The notes under the pieces were generated by a model. That model was not told the origin of the DNA. It was given only the letters and a program-made list of their open reading frames with translations, and did not search any database. Positions 58,633 through 64,000 of a stretch of DNA of 64,000 nt are shown here, in pieces. Each line of letters begins with the position of its first letter. The first letter of the stretch is position 1. The position numbers and the translations under genes are program-made. This DNA comes from Stratiolaelaps scimitus. Taxonomy: Eukaryota; Arthropoda; Arachnida; Mesostigmata; Laelapidae. The stretch covers positions 1,426,001 to 1,490,000 of the forward strand of contig JABWDB010000037.1 of assembly GCA_019614645.1 (NCBI GenBank). Direction: 5' to 3'.

Positions 58633-59912
58633 GCAGTCCGCTTCAAACTTTCGCCTCTTTAAATGCCAATAACTTTTGAACTAAATTAGTTAGAATAAAG
58701 ATATTTTGGTATGAGTTAGAGGTACTCTCCAGCTTTATTGACACACCGATTCCGGCGATCTGGGAGTTTTGAAATAGCCAAATATTTACCATTTGCATTT
58801 CCATAGATAAATTCGTTATCTATTGCTATTGTGAGTAACTCGACGGTTGCATATGGAACCCCACCTATTGCCCTTTTTAATGCATGGAAACAACCATAAT
58901 CACATGGGCTTAAATCAGGAGAATATGGGGGTTGATGCCATCGCTCAATATTGTTCCCCTCCATCCAGGCCGTAATTTCAGCAGTGCGTTGAGGTCTTGC
59001 ATTGTCGTCGAGTAACCACACTCGGTGCTGTCTATCCCCACGCCATTTGTTCATCAATCCTTTCAAGAAGCCGAGATATCGGGGAGCATTGAGTTTTTCG
59101 TTTGCCGCTAATATTTCGTAATAGCAAACACCCTTGATATCCAGAGCGAGTATAATCAACACCTTTCGTCCCAATCTATCTGGCACTGCCACAGACGCTG
59201 CCACTTCACCTTGTCGGAGCCACTGTTTTGCTTGGTCCTTCTCAGGGGGTCTATACAGGCTAACCCATGTCTCGTCTATCGACACGGTGTGCTCTAAGCG
59301 ACTGGTTTGTTGCGTATAAGTCTTCAAATTAGATGTCGAACACTCCACACGCATTTTCATCTGCTCAGCACTCAGTATATGCGGAACCCATTTTGCATTG
59401 ATTTTCTTCTTCTTCAGTATATTGGTGATAATTTTATAACACGTCGTCCGAAGAATCAAAGTTTCAGCCGACAAAGACCCCGTGGACCAAGTTCTAGTTT
59501 GCTCAAAAGCTGCCTTGATTCTTTCAATCCGTTCGTCCCTTGTCGCACCTGATTTGTGGTCCCCACCTCGATGGTCATCGGTGTCCATATCTCCACTGTT
59601 AAATCGCTTGCACCAATTTTGCACCGTTCGCAGGCATAAGGCAGACCTACCGTACACGTTCACTAATTGCCGATGGATTTCAGCTGGAGGGTATTTTTGG
59701 AGAAACAAAAACTTGATGATTTCCCGTTGATTTTTGTGGGAATTTGAACTTTCTGCTGCAGTGTCCATCTTTCTGATCGTATCGAAACCACTCAGTGTTC
59801 GAAAGGAAGCCACGTTCCTGCCGCATGCCCACTCCAAAAATGAACGCATTGTGTAGCGTAGTTCGGGCTGTGCGGCATCCGAAAGGCGCGAAAATTTGAT
59901 TGGGACAGCCTA
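58629..59912 (-). mobile_element. mariner (DD34D) transposon, near complete
   Basis: About 1.28 kb, the usual mariner length, bounded by imperfect terminal inverted repeats. The left end reads TTAGGCAGTCCGCTTCAAA and the right end, reversed, reads TTAGGCTGTCCCAATCAAA. Both ends continue into TTTCG and CCTTT-like sequence. Both sides are TA-rich, so the TA target duplication cannot be separated from the surrounding (TA)n. One uninterrupted transposase frame lies inside on the minus strand. Confidence 0.92.
58716..59768 (-). CDS. mariner transposase
   Basis: 350 residues from ATG at 59768; the frame is also open upstream for 27 codons. The N-terminal half has helix-turn-helix DNA-binding sequence (VYGRSALCLRTVQNWCKRF, then an HRGG hook-like segment) and WVPHILS. 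The catalytic triad is visible as D165 (SIDETW), D255 (LLDDNARP) and D290 (YSPDLSPCDY), with exactly 34 residues between the last two, the mariner DD34D signature. Length equals that of family members and no stop or frameshift interrupts it, so recent activity is possible. Cut-and-paste transposition into TA dinucleotides is the known family role. Confidence 0.93.
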   Translation of the reverse strand: MDTAAESSNSHKNQREIIKFLFLQKYPPAEIHRQLVNVYGRSALCLRTVQNWCKRFNSGDMDTDDHRGGDHKSGATRDERIERIKAAFEQTRTWSTGSLSAETLILRTTCYKIITNILKKKKINAKWVPHILSAEQMKMRVECSTSNLKTYTQQTSRLEHTVSIDETWVSLYRPPEKDQAKQWLRQGEVAASVAVPDRLGRKVLIILALDIKGVCYYEILAANEKLNAPRYLGFLKGLMNKWRGDRQHRVWLLDDNARPQRTAEITAWMEGNNIERWHQPPYSPDLSPCDYGCFHALKRAIGGVPYATVELLTIAIDNEFIYGNANGKYLAISKLPDRRNRCVNKAGEYL

Positions 59913-59930
59913 ATATATATACGACTTTAA

Positions 59931-60636
59931 TCGACCACACAATCGGGAAGCTGTATTCACTGCATGGAGGGTGCGAGGGACGATGCTTTCCATACGCTCC
60001 TCGTCTGTCCTGCCCTGGAACCCGCAACAATTCTAGCTCTGAACAAGGTCACGCACCGTTGGCAGCTGAACGGTGAGGCGAGAAGCAGAAGTCCCCCTCC
60101 AAGCATGCCGAGGGCGAGCCTGAAAGACTTTGTCGAATACATCTGCGAGACGATCAGTGGCTGGGAAATCGGGGCCGTGACCGCTAAAAGCGTGCTCGAA
60201 GAAAAGAGGCGCTTTGCCCGAATCCGCCTAAGAAGATTCCTCTTTATGACAGAAACCGAGGAGAGAGAAACTCAAGAAGAGACAGGACGTGACATGTATG
60301 GTTCAGTGAGCGCCCCTCCCACGGAAAGTGACGCCGATGACAATGCCGAAAGTATGTCGGGTTCGGCTATGCGGGCGAAAGTATGCGGCTTGTCTGACGA
60401 GGTGGGGAACCCGACGGGCGACCCCGGCCAATTGATCCGGTAGGCGCCTGCCACTCTCCGTTGGTTCGTAGTACTGTTAATTCTGGAGACTCAGACCAAT
60501 CTAGAGTGAAGTTTAAGTGGGGCGTGAGTTTAGTGGGTAGGTCTGTCACTAGATCAGGCCGGAGTCCCACAGTGCCATGGCAAAATACCTTAGCTGTGAG
60601 GCCTGGTCTGCATGAGCATTCTCCGTCATAAAAAAA
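59931..60636 (+). mobile_element. R1/LOA-type non-LTR retrotransposon, 5'-truncated
   Basis: The reading frame starts inside ORF2 and shows a C-terminal zinc motif, CIHCMEGARDDAFHTLLVC, spaced C-x2-C-x9-H-x4-C. This is typical of R1/Jockey-group elements, as is the following helical tail (LKDFVEYICETISGWE). It runs to a stop at 60443, followed by a roughly 190-base 3' UTR that ends in an A-rich tail. The left edge touches the mariner right end. Confidence 0.78.
59952..60443 (+). pseudogene. C-terminal end of retrotransposon ORF2
   Basis: About 163 codons remain of a protein that would normally exceed 1000 residues; endonuclease and reverse transcriptase are missing because of 5' truncation. 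The CCHC motif occupies the first 19 residues. The tail is acidic (ERETQEETGRD, SDADDNAE) and ends at TAG. Confidence 0.75.
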
Positions 60637-60960
60637 TAAATATATATATATGTGTATATATATACATGTATAGAAGCAGGGTGTGCCCTCTGTTAATTCA
60701 ATTTGATTTATACGATGATTAGTCGAGAACAACAGCAATGTTGTACACTCTCTTGAATCGGGAGGATCGACTGTGAATCAGGTACATATACATATATGCA
60801 TATGCACCAAATAAAAGTAGCCCTTACTTGAAAATTGTCTCGCAATTAAGACAAGTGTAGTAAAAGCCAGCCTTATAGTAGAAAGAAGTTACCTCAAAGT
60901 TGATCATTTAAATTATACGACAACAATAAAAAAAAACTTAAAACTTCGTTCATGGCGTAG

Positions 60961-61110
60961 AAGGTAAAGGTAAAGGTTTTATTGGTTTATTAAAGGAGCT
61001 GCAATTGTTACAATGCTTAAGCTCTCTTATATGTCATCACGCAGAGGTGCTCGAACCTGCGGCCTCTGGCTTCCGATAGCCAGAGGCTTAGTCGCCCAAG
61101 CCACCGCGCT
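60961..61110 (-). repeat. SINE family C copy, full length
   Basis: Starts with a (GGTAAA)n tail, then TTATTGGTTTATTAAAGGAG and GCTTAAGCTCTCTTATATGT. The tRNA head is in reverse, with GGTGCTCGAACCTGCGGCC and a TCGCCCAAGCC A-box region. It looks derived from a long-variable-arm tRNA. Confidence 0.9.
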
Positions 61111-61334
61111 GAATAGAATAATAGAATAATTTGCAACAAGAATCGACGGCAGACATCTTTTTTTGGCTCACGCCATTTTTTTTTTATTATTTCCACGTGA
61201 ACCTAACGAATGCACAAGTGCAAGTAAGTTTTCTCGGGGTGGGCTGCTGAGATCAAAAACAAACCACGATCAGGAACAAGATGGCACAAAGTGAAAGCTC
61301 AGTTATATATATATAGTAGCTTAGTAAAGTAAAA

Positions 61335-61450
61335 GTTTCCTGGATCACTCGCAGCCTTAAACATTTAGCTCAGTTCATGGAGCTGCGCTCAGGGATTGCA
61401 GCTTCATAAAACTTCACTACTGACTGGTAGCTCGTGAAAATGACGCAACG
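61335..61450 (-). repeat. SINE family B fragment, diverged
   Basis: GCAGCCTTAAACATTTAGCT and GATTGCAGCTTCATAAAACT match the family B tail and body in reverse. Confidence 0.55.
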
Positions 61451-61779
61451 GTAGAATATACTATGATAAATGTAATATGGTAGCAATAACGAACGTAGAG
61501 TTAAAAAATAGTTCTGGGTTTCAGCGCACAAACGCAAATAGGGAGAGGGCAGTAAATCAGATCAGCAGTAAATGTGAAGTGTGACCGACAAAGAATAACT
61601 GTGCATATTATAAATAGTAATGTACAATCGAATACAATGATGCAACACTAATTGGAACAGTATTCGTGTAACACATTTACGGGATACGCTCCTGATGCAA
61701 AAGGTCTTCTCGCAAGGGCGTGCTAATTACAAATGTATATATATATATATATATGTCCAGTGTACGTTTGCTTCATTGC

Positions 61780-62073
61780 TCACCGAATAAAAATCAGGTA
61801 ACCCGGGGTCGCTATTACTCTTGTGTTAAGAGGATACCCTGGTGACTTTCTCTGCTCAATAATAACCGCACTTGCACCATATATAATCAGCTGTGTCAAA
61901 CACGTTTGATTTCTATACAACACGTCATAGTATGTTCGTCTAGCAGTCATCCATATAGGTTGCACACATGAACTGTTGTCTAGTTGGGCGGTTGCGTTGT
62001 ATCTCGCAAAAAAACCGATCCCGTCACCAACACACCAATAGTCAGAGCGAGACGATACGCAGTTAAAAAACAA
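61780..62073 (-). CDS. ORF with a possible PA-domain-like core
   Basis: 97 codons from ATG, with three N-glycosylation sequons (NAT, NSS, NQT) and several cysteines, suggesting a secreted or luminal product. CLTQLIIYGASAVIIEQ followed by SPGYPLN resembles the C-x-A-x-x-x-GA-x-AVI core of protease-associated domains. A GTAATA donor lies near the end of the frame. No neighbour exon was identified and the resemblance is by eye only. Confidence 0.22.
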   Translation of the reverse strand: MFFNCVSSRSDYWCVGDGIGFFARYNATAQLDNSSCVQPIWMTARRTYYDVLYRNQTCLTQLIIYGASAVIIEQRKSPGYPLNTRVIATPGYLIFIR

Positions 62074-62463
62074 CCACTACAATGGACGCTTGCGTTCATC
62101 CGTCCGTGATCCTGTGGAGGGAGCTTGTCGGTCGGTTAAGACGATATCTTCACTAATGAGCATCTAATCTGTGTGTCACACAAACAGTGGAAGCGAGAAG
62201 ATAACGAGGAGGTGAAATGAGAGAAACTCTTGAGTAGTCTCACTCTCATTGTCCAGTCGAGGTCAAACTCGTCACGGAGCCGATAAGCATTTGAGGGACA
62301 AAATAATTGTATACAACGAATATATTTAACCGTGAATAATAATAATATTTAGTAATAGTAAATACAGACAAATGTATTTGAGACAAAGAGCACAACTCGC
62401 TCGTTCTCACAGGCTAACTTAGCCCCAAAACAGCAGCCGCAGTAGTGATAGTCGGAGTAGCAA

Positions 62464-62522
62464 TCGGAGGAGACGGACGTAAATGCACGGGTTCGATCCC
62501 AACCTGTTCCACATTTGTGTTT
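62464..62522 (+). repeat. SINE family B fragment, forward
   Basis: CGGAGGAGACGGACGTAAAT, then GGGTTCGATCCCAACCTGTT and CCACATTTGTGTTTGGGGTC. The body end runs into a minisatellite. Confidence 0.8.
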
Positions 62523-62601
62523 GGGGTCCGGGACCCGGAGTTCAGGGTCCGGGATCCGGAGTTTCGGGGTCCGGAGTTTGGGGTCCGGAATTCAGGGTCC
62601 G
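62523..62601. repeat. Minisatellite built from a GGGGTCCGGAGTT-like unit
   Basis: At least four imperfect units of 14-22 bases (GGGGTCCGGGACCCGGAGTT, GGGTCCGGGATCCGGAGTTT, GGGGTCCGGAGTTT, GGGGTCCGGAATTCA). The unit begins with the GGGGTCCG that follows the family B body, so it probably expanded from the SINE. The GGGWCCC pairs can form short stems. Confidence 0.85.
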
Positions 62602-63214
62602 CTAAGGCTGTGAATTAGCCTGGAATAGCCTTTTGTCTGTAGGACTATCATTGCCGAACAGCTAGTCCGAATGTGGTCATTTGGATCTTCTCTCATATAG
62701 ATTTCGGTTTATTTCCGGGAGCTGCAGCAATCTGGTGTTTAGACTCTAATGAACAACTTCGAAACACTGACGATTGATTGAACTCACTTGACATTTTGAA
62801 CAACGTTCGATAATACTAATTCGATAAGCGAATTGCCAATTAGTCGTAGAAATCGCCGTGCATTTGGTATTACTGGTAAGATATTTAGTTCCTTGTTATA
62901 TCAAGTCGTTACTTGAAGTCACATAGAATGCCGTCTTCAATCAACTGACTTCAAGAATTATATACTGCATCAAATTATCTACTGCAAGAAGTTTCCAACA
63001 TTTTTGGATGCAAAAGCCAATCTCAATAACATACGAGGTGTCATAAGCTCACCTTTTTAAGTGACCGATTGTTACTCATATGAGTCCCATCGCCAACATC
63101 TGACATACGAAATTGGCTCAAGTGGCGAAATTTGTTATTGTACAAGACCGTTGAAAGTAGATCTACATTTAGTTTGTAGTTGTCTGCCTGTGGCCAAGGC
63201 GTGGTGGGCAGAAG

Positions 63215-63926
63215 AGTTTGAATTAGAATCAAAAGTGGGAGTTTTGTAGAGTCGGAAGTTCAACTCAGAGTGGGGCCATATTTATTTTCATGGACAGTAC
63301 CTCCACAATGATATTCATATCATATTTGACTAAATTGATATTTCCAATGTCCACACAAAGCTCTACTAGTCTATGCACAGATATCTACTGTAAGAGATTT
63401 TCCATCGTAGTTAAAATCATTAATCTTTGTTGCTATTTTGATCAGGTCCGAGCAAACTGATCATAACAGATTTTATATAAATGGGGGGTTGGACACACCA
63501 GTCCTCCTCGGCCAGGGCCGTATCTATACATACAACATGCACGAAACGTCTTTCGTTCGTAGTAGAAGATTGCTAATTTACAACGATAATCCTAAGTTGT
63601 ATTAAATTCAATTGAAATTGTGCTTTAGTGACAGGATCGCAGCTTTTCATAATGTTTAAGTGCTCGTTAAGCAAATATTAAAGAAGATTATTACATCACA
63701 CTGTGAGTAAAAACTGTCTACAGCATTAATGACCGTAAGCGTACGACATTGAATTCGAATTTAAAATATACCAATATAATTCATAGTATAAGCAACAAAA
63801 ATATACACGGGATGCACACCAATAAACATATTGCAGTGTGTTGGACATCGTAAACAACAGTTCCAGAAGGGAGGGAGGGGGTGTTGTCATACATTAACAT
63901 GCCAACACCCCCCATTAAAAAAATAT
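63215..63926. repeat. Dispersed repeat I, copy 2
   Basis: Partner of 4640-5180, with the same two blocks about 170 bases further apart. It ends CAACACCCCCCATT followed by an A run. Poor coding potential in all frames. Confidence 0.75.
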
Positions 63927-64000
63927 ACATCATACGACACAGCTGAATAATTATAAGTATATTTATAATACAAGTATATTTCTTGACCTCCCGCACAAAT

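Noticed and set aside
59134..59730. Plus-strand open frames across the mariner
   Set aside because: They are antisense shadows of the transposase frame.

Overview
This is a stretch of a eukaryotic nuclear genome, most likely from an arthropod and possibly a chelicerate or mite. Genes are split into short exons by introns of up to 12 kb. (TA)n microsatellites are everywhere, and several tRNA-derived SINE families, decayed LINEs and a mariner transposon fill the non-coding DNA. The mite hint comes only from a gene whose exons resemble the mite group 7 allergen / takeout lipid-binding family, so the taxonomic call is an inference.

The best-supported gene is CASK (lin-2), on the plus strand. Eight exons from 10546 to 37107 encode the second half of the PDZ domain, the SH3 domain, the HOOK linker and the guanylate-kinase-like domain, ending at a stop codon. 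All exon phases agree and every junction is AG/GT. The kinase, L27 and first PDZ exons were not found in positions 1-10545 and probably lie further left. The CASK introns hold most of the mobile elements described here: a 230-bp repeat pair, one degraded plus-strand LINE, one degraded minus-strand LINE, a mariner relic and many SINEs.

Right of CASK, coding signals are on the minus strand. At 37429-37998 and 39598-39858 there are four exon-like blocks of an unrecognised product or products, one containing a membrane segment. From 42230 to 53574 there is an incomplete minus-strand gene, with three well-supported or fair exons, one fair terminal exon and one tentative exon, for a secreted group 7 allergen/takeout-like protein. 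Its signal-peptide exon and one middle exon were not found. Its large intron contains a decayed LINE, a SINE with a 5' inversion and 15-bp target-site duplications, and an unrecognised terminal-exon-like ORF at 48589-48919.

The right part (53.6-64 kb) is repeat-rich. It contains a nearly intact mariner with a DD34D transposase (58629-59912), abutting the 5'-truncated 3' end of an R1/LOA-type non-LTR retrotransposon with a C-terminal CCHC motif (59931-60636). It also has a small minisatellite that seems to have grown from a SINE body, and one copy of a 0.5-0.7 kb repeat whose partner is near 4.7-5.2 kb. I saw no rRNA, functional tRNA, CRISPR array or prokaryotic-type feature. No new defence-type or enzymatic system is evident; the unusual items are the unrecognised minus-strand exons, the SINE structures and an intronic hairpin.
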